64,000 nucleotides of DNA from an uncultured Granulosicoccaceae bacterium. GTDB taxonomy: Bacteria > Pseudomonadota > Gammaproteobacteria > Granulosicoccales > Granulosicoccaceae. The translations under genes were made by a program, and so were the position numbers. The notes under the pieces are model-generated. The model was not told the DNA's origin and made no database searches. It saw only the letters and a program-made list of their open reading frames with translations. The stretch is taken from positions 1-64,000 of the forward strand of contig CALHOI010000041.1 in the NCBI GenBank assembly GCA_938035525.1, given 5' to 3'. Shown one piece after another: positions 9,012 through 18,305 of this stretch; the first letter of the stretch is position 1, and each line of letters begins with the position of its first letter.

Positions 9012-10142
9012 TTAGCGTTGTTCTAACAGAGACTTTATGGCCGCAATTTCGCTGCTTTTTATTGCGGTGGAAATGGTTTGCTTGTTGGGTTGGCTTTTCG
9101 CAATTAAAGCGGCGTCAATATTGGCCATGGCGGTAGCGCACTCGCGTAGCCGCTTGGCCTGTGGATAATGAGCCGGGTCTTCGGTGTTGGCGCTGGCTGC
9201 AATCAAAAAATCTTCAAAGCGTTGTGGACGCCGTGCGGCATCCAGCGATTTTAGTAGCGTGTGTAGCTCTGTTTCATCAAGTGAAAGCGCGTCATGCGCT
9301 TTATCTGTCCATCGTGCACTCAACAGTGCAAGTTCGCTAAAGGCACTGGGTGTTCTTAGCTGTTCACACAATGATTGAAGCTCGTTGGCATGCGCTGATT
9401 TAAAACCGGCGCACAGGGCGGCAAATCGCACTTTGGATTTATCGCTGGTGGTGGTGGCCTTGGATAACGCGTTCAACATAGTCTCATTGTTACTGCGATT
9501 AAAAGCGGTATACAGTTGAGGCATGACGCGCGCTGTGGCCTCGGCGCTATCAAGGGTTGTAAAGAATGCGGTGGGTGTTTTCGCCGATAAAGCGGATTCA
9601 AATTCTACCCAGACGCGCTCAGGTACCAATGCATCGATTTCACCGTCGCTAACCATTGATTTAACTAAATTGAGTGTGTCCGGCGCTACGGAAAAACCCA
9701 AGTGTGAAAATCGAGCCATGAATTTTGCCAGCCGCAACACGCGAACTGGGTCTTCGGTAAACGCTGATGAGACATGGCGTAACACTTTTTTTTCTATGTC
9801 TTGTTGCCCATTAAATGGATCAACCAGTTCACCGGTTTGGGCTTGCGCTATGGCGTTAATGGTTAGGTCGCGCCTGAGTAAGTCGTCTTCCAGTGTGACG
9901 CTGGTGTCGGTATTGAAATGAAAGCCATGGTAGCCAGGAGCCGTTTTACGTTCGGTTCTTGCCAGCGCGAACTCTTCGTGGGTTTCTGGGTGCAGGAACA
10001 CAGGAAAATCCTTGCCCACCGGCTTAAAGCCAGCAGCGATCATCGCTTCGGGGGTTTCTCCAACCACCACCCAATCACGGTCAAGGACAGGCAAACCAAG
10101 CAGCCCGTCTCTTACTGCACCACCCACAAGATAAGCTTTCAT
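9012..10142 (-). CDS. cca: CCA-adding enzyme (tRNA nucleotidyltransferase)
   Basis: 376 residues from the ATG at 10142; the ORF track extends 9 codons upstream into the neighbour's leader. The enzyme adds or repairs the 3' CCA of tRNA. The start MKAYLVGGAVRDGLLG is the conserved family N-terminus. The catalytic DRD sits in VLDRDWVVVGETPEAM, and the head/neck motifs LLRRDLTINAIA and EDPVRVLRLAKFMARF are intact. It is shorter than the roughly 412-residue E. coli enzyme and I see no HD phosphohydrolase motif in the C-terminal part. It is divergent from the aminopeptidase gene, with 25 bases between start codons. Confidence 0.93.
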   Translation of the reverse strand: MKAYLVGGAVRDGLLGLPVLDRDWVVVGETPEAMIAAGFKPVGKDFPVFLHPETHEEFALARTERKTAPGYHGFHFNTDTSVTLEDDLLRRDLTINAIAQAQTGELVDPFNGQQDIEKKVLRHVSSAFTEDPVRVLRLAKFMARFSHLGFSVAPDTLNLVKSMVSDGEIDALVPERVWVEFESALSAKTPTAFFTTLDSAEATARVMPQLYTAFNRSNNETMLNALSKATTTSDKSKVRFAALCAGFKSAHANELQSLCEQLRTPSAFSELALLSARWTDKAHDALSLDETELHTLLKSLDAARRPQRFEDFLIAASANTEDPAHYPQAKRLRECATAMANIDAALIAKSQPNKQTISTAIKSSEIAAIKSLLEQR

Positions 10143-10167
10143 GCGCTCGGATGTTACACTGTTGGGC

Positions 10168-11250
10168 ATGCAAGTTCATCGAAACATAAGAATCCTCGCG
10201 CAGTTGCTGTTAGTGATTTTCGTGTGTGGCCTGGCCAGTAGCTGCAGCACGGTCAGCTATTACTCGCAAGCTGTTGGTGGCCACCTAAAGCTAATGAGTG
10301 CTCGGCAGCCAATAGACAAACTGCTTAGCAGCGACTCAACCGATCCTGAACTCAAGAGAAAACTGCAGACACTGGTTGATGCGCGCCAATATGCGGTAGA
10401 CAAATTACACCTGCCCGACAACGACAGCTACAACACGTACGCAGCCACCGGTCGGCGATTTGTCACCTGGAATGTGGTTGCAGCAGAAGAATTTTCCCTG
10501 AGCCCGAAAATCTGGTGTTTTCCGGTTGCCGGTTGCGTGAGTTACAAAGGTTATTTTGCTGAAGAAGACGCCAATGCCTATGCAGCCGAACTCCGAGCCC
10601 AAAATCTGGACGTGAACATTGGCGGTGCTACGGCGTATTCAACCTTGGGTTGGTTTGACGACCCAGTGCTGGATACCATGCTCAATGGTGGAGATTTACG
10701 TTATGTCAGCACGCTCTTTCATGAGCTTGCTCATCAGGTGCTTTATATCAAAGACGACAGTAGCTTTAATGAGGCGTTTGCCACGTTCGTAGAGCAAGAA
10801 GGCTTACGTATCTGGCTTAATGATCGTGGCGAACCAGATCGTATTGCCTGGTACAACGATTCCCTGAAGCGAAGTGCTGATTTCTCTGAGCTTCTCAAGA
10901 CCACTCGATCGCAGCTGTTGGCAGCGTACAAAGAAGACATTAGCGACGAGCAAAAGCGCCAACGAAAGCGGGCCGTGCTGGACGATATGCAAGGCAATTA
11001 TCAAAAGCTGAAAACCAGCTGGGATGGCTATGCGGGATACGATGGCTGGTTTAGTCGGGAGGTCAACAACGCGCGCTTACTGTCAGTATCCACTTACCGA
11101 AAGCTGGTGCCAGCGTTTGCCGCTATGTATCTGGATGTCGACAAACAATTACCAGCATTTTACGAAAAGGCGAAAGAAGTTGCTGCGCTCCCGGCAGATC
11201 AGCGCCAAGAAAAAATGGACGCCTACCTTGCCAGAAATGTGGTTTTGTAG
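10168..11250 (+). CDS. Predicted lipoprotein aminopeptidase (COG4324/PF10023)
   Basis: 360 residues from the ATG at 10168, chosen because it begins directly with a lipoprotein signal (VCGLASSC; the acylated Cys is about residue 26). The zinc-protease signature HELAHQ followed 10 residues later by NEAFATFVEQEG gives the HExxH plus downstream glutamate pattern of this family. Length fits. The protein is expected to be anchored in an envelope membrane. Substrates are unknown. It is divergent from cca and the two probably share a short promoter region. Confidence 0.87.
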   Translation: MQVHRNIRILAQLLLVIFVCGLASSCSTVSYYSQAVGGHLKLMSARQPIDKLLSSDSTDPELKRKLQTLVDARQYAVDKLHLPDNDSYNTYAATGRRFVTWNVVAAEEFSLSPKIWCFPVAGCVSYKGYFAEEDANAYAAELRAQNLDVNIGGATAYSTLGWFDDPVLDTMLNGGDLRYVSTLFHELAHQVLYIKDDSSFNEAFATFVEQEGLRIWLNDRGEPDRIAWYNDSLKRSADFSELLKTTRSQLLAAYKEDISDEQKRQRKRAVLDDMQGNYQKLKTSWDGYAGYDGWFSREVNNARLLSVSTYRKLVPAFAAMYLDVDKQLPAFYEKAKEVAALPADQRQEKMDAYLARNVVL

Positions 11251-11332
11251 TGCTGGTCTTTATTTGCGCCGGTTTAATTTAGCGCCGATTTGTTTTAGCT
11301 CTGGTGTGTTGTAGTGGAAGATTGTCGTTGTG

Positions 11333-12514
11333 CTAATTGGATTTAGCTCGATAAACCCGGCGGTTTCCAAGCAAACCGAAGCAGCCTAACACCAGCAAAT
11401 GCACTAAACCCATCGATCCACCACCAGCCGAACCGCCGGTATTAGACGTGACGCTGGTACTGGTCGTGACGCCAGCCAGTGATTGACCTGCGTTGGTGCT
11501 CGCTGATTGATTCCCTTCTGTGCTGTTGTTTGCGCCTGTTTCAGAGTTGGCTGTGCTTTCGGCTTGGGTATTTGTGGCCGGGTTTGTTTCATTGTTATTT
11601 GTTGCAGTGTCATCGGCTTCATCAGATTCAAATGTCAACGTCGCTGTGTTGTTTGAGCGCTCACTGTCTGCTTGATCGCTACTGATTGCAGCGCTGATGC
11701 TCAGCCAACCAGCTTGCGAGATATCAACATTAAAACTGGTGTTGGCAACATCCCCAGGCGCAATTTCAGGAAACTCACAAGTCACTCCAGTGCGAGTCGC
11801 AGAACATACGTCGCCGTTTGCAAACGTCACTCCGTCAGGTAAGTCGAATGTCACCACAGGTGAAGTTGCTGTTGTGTTTTCGGATTGGTTGACCACCGAC
11901 ACAATAACCGGTATTTGCGCGCCGTCTTGCGCCAATACTTCTACCGTTGATAAGCTCAGCGCAAGATCAATGGCGTCATCAGTAATAACGGTTCCAGCCC
12001 CCTCGGGTACTGACAACACCACGCTGCGCCATCGACCACGGGCAAACGCATAGCCGTCGCCTTCTGGAATGGTGTCATTGGATACCGCATTTGATTCAAC
12101 AGCGATGATTGTTTCAGGGCTTAATGCAATGCTCTGGAAGGTGTGTTCAATGATGGTGTAGTCAACGCTAACAGGCGGGTTAACACCCACACCTTGCACG
12201 ATGCCATTGATCAACAACCGATAAGTACCATCTCCGTCTATTTCACCCATGGCGTTTATGGTCACATCGTAAATGCCAGCGGGGCCGGTAAATTCGTGTT
12301 CTGCCCGAGCAAATTTGTTGCGATAGTCGGGATTGGCCGCGTTGATGGCCAGCACATTGCGCTGGCCGGCAATATCCAGGTAATACGGCACAGCACCCGA
12401 TTCACGGTTAGTGAAATCTGATATTGCCTGCAATTCAATGGATTGCGCATGAAGCGATAAGGGGGTTGCCAGAAGCACCGCACCTGCCAGTATGGATGAG
12501 AGCAGCCGAGTCAT
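11333..12514 (-). CDS. Secreted protein with DUF11-like domain and GlyGly-CTERM-like tail
   Basis: 393 residues. A signal peptide ends at LSLHAQ (about 24). Residues 25-165 form a beta-rich region resembling a carbohydrate-binding-like fold. Residues 165-290 carry a DUF11/CARDB-like repeat (LSLSTVEVLAQDGAQIPVIV, GVTFANGDVCSATRTGVTCEF). A long Asn/Thr/Ser-rich linker follows. The end is Gly-rich, then a single hydrophobic helix, then NRRVYR: the GlyGly-CTERM layout, a sorting tail processed by rhombosortase in bacteria with type II secretion. The gspCDEF operon in this window fits that route. Function of the folded part is unknown. Confidence 0.75.
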   Translation of the reverse strand: MTRLLSSILAGAVLLATPLSLHAQSIELQAISDFTNRESGAVPYYLDIAGQRNVLAINAANPDYRNKFARAEHEFTGPAGIYDVTINAMGEIDGDGTYRLLINGIVQGVGVNPPVSVDYTIIEHTFQSIALSPETIIAVESNAVSNDTIPEGDGYAFARGRWRSVVLSVPEGAGTVITDDAIDLALSLSTVEVLAQDGAQIPVIVSVVNQSENTTATSPVVTFDLPDGVTFANGDVCSATRTGVTCEFPEIAPGDVANTSFNVDISQAGWLSISAAISSDQADSERSNNTATLTFESDEADDTATNNNETNPATNTQAESTANSETGANNSTEGNQSASTNAGQSLAGVTTSTSVTSNTGGSAGGGSMGLVHLLVLGCFGLLGNRRVYRAKSN

Positions 12515-12624
12515 ATTGCTGGTATTTTCCGTTTTCCGTCAAAACGTGTAACGGCCAGCCAGCGCGATGCTTTATAAAATTTTGTTAGCGATTTGAGAGC
12601 TGGTTGATCGGGGCTGCGCTGGAG

Positions 12625-13584
12625 CTATTCGGCGCTATCGAGCTGGACCTGCTGGTTTTGCTGTGCAGCAGTTGCAGGGTTGGCTTTGGGTTGCGTTGTA
12701 GTCGCTTTCGCCTGTGAAAGGACAAAATCTCTGAACTGGATAGCGTCTGTGTTGTGTATGTCTTTACGCCAGGCCATCACGGTAGGCAGTTTTGCGTCAG
12801 TGTCAGAAATATTAAGTGTGGTCAGGTCATTTGCATAGACATAGCCATAATCTGGTGTTGCAATGAAAACACCCCGACCCAATGCAACTTTACCCAAGAT
12901 GCCTATGTGATTTTCTTCAACGTATTTGATCTTGGGTACAAGCTGTGCCTGCTCAAAGAATTGATGCACCTGTTTGTTGAATGTGTGTGCATGCGTATGT
13001 GCTACAAGTAAGACGGTTTCATTGGCAAGTTGTTCGAGCGAAATTGAACCTTTGCTAGCAAGCGGGTGACCGCGATTGACAACAACCGCAAATGGATCAA
13101 GTTGCACTACCGCAGTTTCAATCTCCTGGTTGTCCAACGGTCCAGTTAGAAAACACAAATCCAGCTCATCATGGTGCAGGCTTTCTAGTTGTTGTGCTGC
13201 GTCTGCATTAATAGCTTCTATTGTTATACCGGGATTTTTCCCCTCGAACGCAATAATCCTGGAGGCCAGTTGACCGCACAGTGCAATACAGGTGTACCCA
13301 AGACTAATTCCGCCTGCCTGTCCGGCGCGAATGGACTTTTTGATGGTTGATTCCATCGTGGCGATGATCTGGGTACTACCGGATAAAAATTCTTTGCCTG
13401 CAGGGGTGAGTTTTACGTTGCGATTATTGCGTGCCAGCAGCTGCACGCCAAGTTCATTTTCAAGTGTTTGAACAGAGCGGCTAAGGGCGGGTTGTGCAAC
13501 GTTGGTTAGTTGTGCCGCGCGCCGAAAGTGCAACTCCTGCGCAACCGCAACGAAGTGTTCGATGTGTCTTATGCTGATGTTCAA
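12625..13584 (-). CDS. LysR-family transcriptional regulator
   Basis: 319 residues. The N-terminal winged helix-turn-helix (about 5-64) is typical: HFVAVAQELHFRRAAQLTNVAQPALSRSVQTLENELGVQLL. An effector-binding domain follows (about 90-300) and then an unusual Gln/Ala-rich tail from about 298 onward. The gene stands alone, so the usual divergent target is not apparent. Neighbours on both sides are on the same strand with separate spacers, so neither the inducer nor the target can be named. Confidence 0.92.
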   Translation of the reverse strand: MNISIRHIEHFVAVAQELHFRRAAQLTNVAQPALSRSVQTLENELGVQLLARNNRNVKLTPAGKEFLSGSTQIIATMESTIKKSIRAGQAGGISLGYTCIALCGQLASRIIAFEGKNPGITIEAINADAAQQLESLHHDELDLCFLTGPLDNQEIETAVVQLDPFAVVVNRGHPLASKGSISLEQLANETVLLVAHTHAHTFNKQVHQFFEQAQLVPKIKYVEENHIGILGKVALGRGVFIATPDYGYVYANDLTTLNISDTDAKLPTVMAWRKDIHNTDAIQFRDFVLSQAKATTTQPKANPATAAQQNQQVQLDSAE

Positions 13585-13803
13585 TGCGCTTCAACCTTGG
13601 TTGTCCGCATCCTGTCGTAGCTGCCCCTTATTACTCCGTTAAGGGCAGACGCGAAATCGCTGTTCGGCGTCTTCGTAGAAGATGGTAACAAAATTACAGC
13701 CGGGCCCATAAGAGCCAAAGCGACTATTCAATGTAAAAGACTGTTTCGATAAATTTTTATAACCCTTTTGGGCCTTGATAAAAATCTGGTTTTAGCATCG
13801 CCG

Positions 13804-14748
13804 TTAGCGGCGCGCAAACTCGCGTCGTGATTGATGCCGCGCAGGCACACCTTTTTTGTGGCCTATGTATGTAGGGACAATGGCATCAACAGACGTTGGC
13901 TGACGCTCGCAAGAGTCACAAACCGAATCGGTTTGTAATGACAAATAGTTATCAGTTGAAAATGGTTTACCAGGAACCCATTCCATTACTCGAGCCTGGA
14001 ATTTTGCCAAGCCATCCGGTAGCCGAATAATTTTGCGCTTGAGTTGCGCTGTGTTGGCAGTGTATTCAACAATTTCTTCGAGGCTAAAATCTTTTGGTCC
14101 AACCAATTTGATGCTCTGCGAATATGTGTCCGGGTTATTGATTGATTTAACCATGCTGTTAACAACGTCGCCAACAAACACTGGCGCCATGCGGGCATCA
14201 GGGCACGCCAGTGGAAAGAACGGCATCATGGTCAGTAGCGATTTAAAGCGATTAAAAAAAGCATCGCGCTCACCAAAGATCACTGATGGCTGAAACACAG
14301 TCCAATTGAGCGATGTGCTTGCGGCCACGTGTTTTTCGGCCAAGCCTTTGCTGCGTAGGTATGCGCTGCTGCCATTGTCAGCATCGGCGTTCAGCGCGCT
14401 CATGTGCAAGTAGCGTTTGATGCCCAGAGACTCGCAGGTATTGACAACGCTTTTGGTTAGATCGGCGTGTGCGCCTTCAAAGGAGTTTGCGGAACTCTTG
14501 CCGGCAGTGTTCAGAATGCCCACCAAATTGATCACAACAGAGGCGCCTTCAAGTGCTGCTTTAAGCTGCACTGGGTCGTGAACATTCGCTTGCCTGACAT
14601 GCACGTTAGGCAAAATGCGCAGCGTTCGCGACCGGTGAGAGCGCCTGCTGAGTAAGATAACCTCGTCAAACTCTTGCGCCAGAACACAGCTCAGTTCGGT
14701 GCCCAGAAATCCGGTTCCGCCCAGTAAAGTCACCCGGCTTTTTGACAT
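13804..14748 (-). CDS. NAD(P)-dependent sugar-epimerase/NDUFA9-like oxidoreductase
   Basis: 314 residues from the ATG at 14748 (GAGAG lies 8 bases upstream); the ORF-track start is 29 codons too early. It is an atypical short-chain dehydrogenase with a Rossmann loop VTLLGGTGFLG at the N-terminus, VVINLVGIL, and an atypical YLRSKGLAEKHVA active-site region (Y-x3-K). This pattern is shared with complex I NDUFA9-like proteins and bacterial relatives annotated as NADH-ubiquinone oxidoreductase-like. The C-terminal stretch SVCDSCERQPTSVDAIVPTY is conserved-looking. No complex I genes are nearby, so the role is uncertain. Confidence 0.82.
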   Translation of the reverse strand: MSKSRVTLLGGTGFLGTELSCVLAQEFDEVILLSRRSHRSRTLRILPNVHVRQANVHDPVQLKAALEGASVVINLVGILNTAGKSSANSFEGAHADLTKSVVNTCESLGIKRYLHMSALNADADNGSSAYLRSKGLAEKHVAASTSLNWTVFQPSVIFGERDAFFNRFKSLLTMMPFFPLACPDARMAPVFVGDVVNSMVKSINNPDTYSQSIKLVGPKDFSLEEIVEYTANTAQLKRKIIRLPDGLAKFQARVMEWVPGKPFSTDNYLSLQTDSVCDSCERQPTSVDAIVPTYIGHKKGVPARHQSRREFARR

Positions 14749-14911
14749 GGTAGATACTCTCTTGAATGGTTCAAATAGCAATGCGTATTTTGCCCGAAAA
14801 ATGCCGTGCACTGGCGCGAATTCGCGGGTCGTCATTGGGTTTTCGGCCGAATCACGGAAAAAATTGATGTTACGGCGTAAAACGCGGCGTGGGCTGCGCT
14901 AAGCTCGGCCT

Positions 14912-15748
14912 ATGCGACTAGAAAAATCTTCAATTCTGTTAATCGGTGCCGTGTTGTTCGCAACTGTGTTAGCGCTCTTGCCGGTAACCGACACGCTTGG
15001 CCGAGAACACATCGACGCATCGTTTAAACGTGCGTTGGCTGTAGCGGCAATTGCGCGAGGGTTAAACGGGGTTATCTCAGTGGCTCAAGGCACTGAAGTA
15101 GGCATACAACCTGCTGGAGTCGGTGTTAATTTTAGCCCCGGTGAAATCCTTGACCCTATAAACGACTTGGTCGAAAGGTTCTCCTGGATAATGTTGCTAT
15201 CGAGTAGTTCCTTGGGTGTGCAGAAAGTGCTGCTCGCCATGAGTGCGTGGCATGGGTTGTTGCTGGTGCTGGTCGGCATTGCCCTTTTATTGATAGGCAG
15301 TCATTTTTTCAGTCGTCATGAACGCTTAAGAGGGGTGTTGGCTCGATTATTTGTGTTTGTTCTGATTTTAAGATTCATGATGCCGCTGGTGGCCATAGCC
15401 AACGAGATGGTCTATCGAACCTTTCTCGAAGCTGACTACAACGCATCAAGTGCGCAACTGAAGAGCGCGCGAAATCAAATTAACGAGATCAACAAAGAAG
15501 TCAGCGACAGCACAGACATACCGTCCGGGTTTATTGAGCGAGCCACAGAGTTTTACAAAACGGCTGTGGATAAGGTCGATTTTGAGAAACGCTTTGATCG
15601 CTACCGCGAGGCCGCAGGCTCGATAGGCGAAAACACGGTGAATATGATTGTGGTGTTCGTGATGCAAACCCTGGTTTTTCCGCTGGTGTTTATCGCCATT
15701 TTGTTGGGGATTTTGCGACGAGTTGCATTTTGGCGCGGAACTCCGTAG
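14912..15748 (+). CDS. Unknown integral membrane protein
   Basis: 278 residues. Hydrophobic segments lie at about 7-26, 108-132, 145-165 and 245-265. A long periplasmic-looking loop (27-105) follows the first helix, and a charged helical domain (about 175-235, SAQLKSARNQINEINKEVSD) precedes the last one, which may form a coiled coil. The start gives a clean signal-anchor. It is divergent from the NDUFA9-like gene. I do not recognise the family and assign no function. Confidence 0.75.
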   Translation: MRLEKSSILLIGAVLFATVLALLPVTDTLGREHIDASFKRALAVAAIARGLNGVISVAQGTEVGIQPAGVGVNFSPGEILDPINDLVERFSWIMLLSSSSLGVQKVLLAMSAWHGLLLVLVGIALLLIGSHFFSRHERLRGVLARLFVFVLILRFMMPLVAIANEMVYRTFLEADYNASSAQLKSARNQINEINKEVSDSTDIPSGFIERATEFYKTAVDKVDFEKRFDRYREAAGSIGENTVNMIVVFVMQTLVFPLVFIAILLGILRRVAFWRGTP

Positions 15749-15850
15749 GTGTGATTGGGTCACATCCCAGTAACAGCGCCTCCGTCGGGCTTTTTTTATA
15801 TCACTGGTGTTCCATATCACCGGTTTCAACATCATTGGGTCATCGTAGCT

Positions 15851-16783
15851 ATGTTGCAAAATTTTTCCGCTAAATCAGGCGTTTTACACGCTCCAATCAA
15901 GCTTTTCACCTTGGGCGCTCTGGCCTTGACCATGGCTGCCTGTAGCACTGACGAGGGCGCTCCGGCCCCATCACTGAGCACCGGCGTATTTCTGGATTCA
16001 GCTGTGTCAGGCTTGGGCTATGTAACTGACACACTCAGTGGACAAACCGACCAGGATGGTGTGTTCGAATTTAATGCGGGTGAGTCTGTGGTGTTCAGTA
16101 TCGGTGGATTTGCTCTGCCGGCAGTGCAAGCCAGCGCGTTTGTTACTCCGTTAAGTATTTTCGGCGCTGCCGACGTCGAAAACCCGCAGGCGCGAGATTT
16201 AGCGCGGTTACTGCAATCACTTGATGAAGACTCAGATGTCAGCGATGGTATCTCGTTTCCGCCGGCGGTTCAGTCGATAACCAGCGATACCCAAATTGAC
16301 TTTGGTACCGATCGCTTTGATGCTCAGGCAACGGCAGTGGTGCAGCAGGTTATGGGAGATCAGGCACAACTGGTTGATGCAGATACTGCAACGGCCCACC
16401 TGACCCAAACGTTAATTGCCAATAATCTCATCAGCGATGACTGCACCAGCGACCATCCGTTTGTGGGTCGTACTGCCGAACTATCAACCCGCTCGCACGG
16501 TGTAACCGGTACTATCACCATCCTGAACGACTGCACCATTGCCGTATCTCAATTCAATTATGATGGCGGCGGCCCGGCTGTTTATTTTTACACTGGCGTG
16601 GGTCAAAACTATGCGTCAAATTCTTTCCCGATTGGCCCACGTTTGAATGGTCGACAATGGGTGAATGATTCTTTGTTATTGCCTATTCCAGAGGGCATGA
16701 GCCTGGATGATTTTGATAGCTTAAGCGTATGGTGCTTCGACTTTAACGCCAACTTTGGTGATGCGTTTTTTGGCGATAGTTGA
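15851..16783 (+). CDS. Lipoprotein, unknown function
   Basis: 310 residues from the ATG at 15851; the ORF track adds 32 codons of leader. The signal ends in LTMAAC, a lipobox with Cys about residue 27. The following GVFLDSAVSGLGYVTDTLSG and TDQDGVFEFNAGESVVFSIG segment is a motif seen in many gammaproteobacterial lipoproteins with a carboxypeptidase-regulatory-like beta domain. The C-terminal half is a second beta-rich module with three cysteines. Function unknown. Expected in the outer membrane or periplasm. Confidence 0.78.
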   Translation: MLQNFSAKSGVLHAPIKLFTLGALALTMAACSTDEGAPAPSLSTGVFLDSAVSGLGYVTDTLSGQTDQDGVFEFNAGESVVFSIGGFALPAVQASAFVTPLSIFGAADVENPQARDLARLLQSLDEDSDVSDGISFPPAVQSITSDTQIDFGTDRFDAQATAVVQQVMGDQAQLVDADTATAHLTQTLIANNLISDDCTSDHPFVGRTAELSTRSHGVTGTITILNDCTIAVSQFNYDGGGPAVYFYTGVGQNYASNSFPIGPRLNGRQWVNDSLLLPIPEGMSLDDFDSLSVWCFDFNANFGDAFFGDS

Positions 16784-16840
16784 TCGGGGCTTACCGAGCA
16801 CAATGACTGCGTTGTGGCAACTGAGTCGCAACCACTAAGG

Positions 16841-16869
16841 TACACAAGCGAAGTTACACAAGCGAAGTT
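16841..16869. repeat. Perfect 14-base tandem duplication
   Basis: TACACAAGCGAAGT occurs twice head to tail at 16841-16854 and 16855-16868, in the short spacer between the lipoprotein gene and the convergent pncB stop. It looks like a recent slippage or short duplication. Confidence 0.9.
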
Positions 16870-16891
16870 GCGAACAGCGGAGCACGGATAG

Positions 16892-18205
16892 CTAAACCAG
16901 TACGGATTGGCTATCCATATTGTCTTGCCCGAAAACCGATCGGTAACGCTCAATTTCTTGTTCTGGTCCTGTGGCTTTTGCATAGTTGTCAGACAGTTTG
17001 ACGGTTTGCTTGCCGTTGGCATGAGTCACTTTGCACACCAGAGAAATTGCTTTTAGCTGTGGGTTAGGCTTGGTTGCACAGTCGCTAAAGTCATTTGTTA
17101 AGTGAGTACCCCAACCAAAACTCAAGCGCACACGGCCAGTAAACCGCTCATATACCTGCTCAATAACATCAACGGTTAAGCCATCAGAAAAAATCAACAG
17201 TTTTGTTTTTGGGTCCTGACCTTTTGATTGCCACCAGGCGATCAGTTCTTCACCGCCGGCAATGGGTTCTTTAGAGTCGATTCGAAATCCGCTCCAGTCT
17301 GCTACCCAGTCGGGTGCATTGTTCAGAAAGGTGGTTGAGCCGTAAGTGTCTGGCAATACAATAAGCAAATTGCCATCGTAGGTTCGCTGCCAGCTTTGCA
17401 GTACCTGATAAGGTGACTGCATTAATTCTTCGTCGTTGTTCGCCAGGGCTGCTTGCACCATGGGGAGTTCGTGCGCGTTTGTGCCTATTGCGTTTAAATC
17501 TAAATCCATTGCCATAAGCACATTGCTGGTGCCAATGAATTTTTCGTCCAGACCTTCTTTCATTGCAGCGATACACCAGCGTTGCCACAAAAAACTGTGC
17601 CTACGCCGGGTGCCGAAGTCGGCAATAACCAAATCGGGTAGCTCGTTAAGACGCAGCACCTTTTCCCAAAGTTTGGCTTTGGCGCGTGCGTACAGCACGT
17701 CGAGTTCAAAACGGCCGACACCTTGCAGGGCAGCACGAGAGCGTAGCTCGCTGATAATTGACAGTACCGGAATTTCCCATAGCGTGACTTCGGCCCAAGT
17801 ACCCTTAAAGTCTATGCAGTATTGACCGTTTTCAACACGCAGATTGTATTCAGGTAAGCGATATTCATTAAGCCAGTTAAGAAACCCCTGGCTGAATAAG
17901 CGCTCTTTACCGTAGAAAGTATTACCTGCCAACCAAATCAGTTCTTTTTTGGACAGGCCAATGGTTCGGGCATGATCAAGTTGTGCGCGCAGCTCGTCTT
18001 CTTCGATTTCTTCGGCGAGCTTGACGGTTTTTGTGCGATTGATAAGTGAGAAAGTAACCGGCACGTCGGCATGTTCTTTCCAGATGGTTTGCAGCATGAG
18101 CAGTTTGTAGATGTCAGTGTCCAGCAAACTACGTACAATTGGGTCGAGTTTAAACGAATGGTTGTAAACCCTCGACGCAATGTTTGGCATGGGACTTTGT
18201 ATCAT
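16892..18205 (-). CDS. pncB: Nicotinate phosphoribosyltransferase
   Basis: 437 residues. PncB condenses nicotinate with PRPP, with ATP hydrolysis, to nicotinate mononucleotide in NAD salvage. Motifs include [16 protein letters not shown] near the start, [26 protein letters not shown], the GTNAHELPM segment holding the histidine that is phosphorylated in characterised enzymes, DTYGSTTFL, and [12 protein letters not shown]. The start at 18205 has AAGGAAG about 10 bases upstream. Length is normal (about 400-440). It stands as a single gene. Confidence 0.95.
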   Translation of the reverse strand: MIQSPMPNIASRVYNHSFKLDPIVRSLLDTDIYKLLMLQTIWKEHADVPVTFSLINRTKTVKLAEEIEEDELRAQLDHARTIGLSKKELIWLAGNTFYGKERLFSQGFLNWLNEYRLPEYNLRVENGQYCIDFKGTWAEVTLWEIPVLSIISELRSRAALQGVGRFELDVLYARAKAKLWEKVLRLNELPDLVIADFGTRRRHSFLWQRWCIAAMKEGLDEKFIGTSNVLMAMDLDLNAIGTNAHELPMVQAALANNDEELMQSPYQVLQSWQRTYDGNLLIVLPDTYGSTTFLNNAPDWVADWSGFRIDSKEPIAGGEELIAWWQSKGQDPKTKLLIFSDGLTVDVIEQVYERFTGRVRLSFGWGTHLTNDFSDCATKPNPQLKAISLVCKVTHANGKQTVKLSDNYAKATGPEQEIERYRSVFGQDNMDSQSVLV

Positions 18206-18305
18206 TGGCTACTACTTCCTTTGCGTTTTTTGACCTGCATTTCGTTAGGCAGGGTACAACTAAAGCATTGCGGTTTTGCCAGCGTGTTGGCTGGACTCAC
18301 CTTGT

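Noticed and set aside
13621-13660. Stem-like CTGCCCCTTA/TTAAGGGCAG upstream of the LysR gene
   Set aside because: The stem needs a bulge and there is no T-tract or known leader motif.
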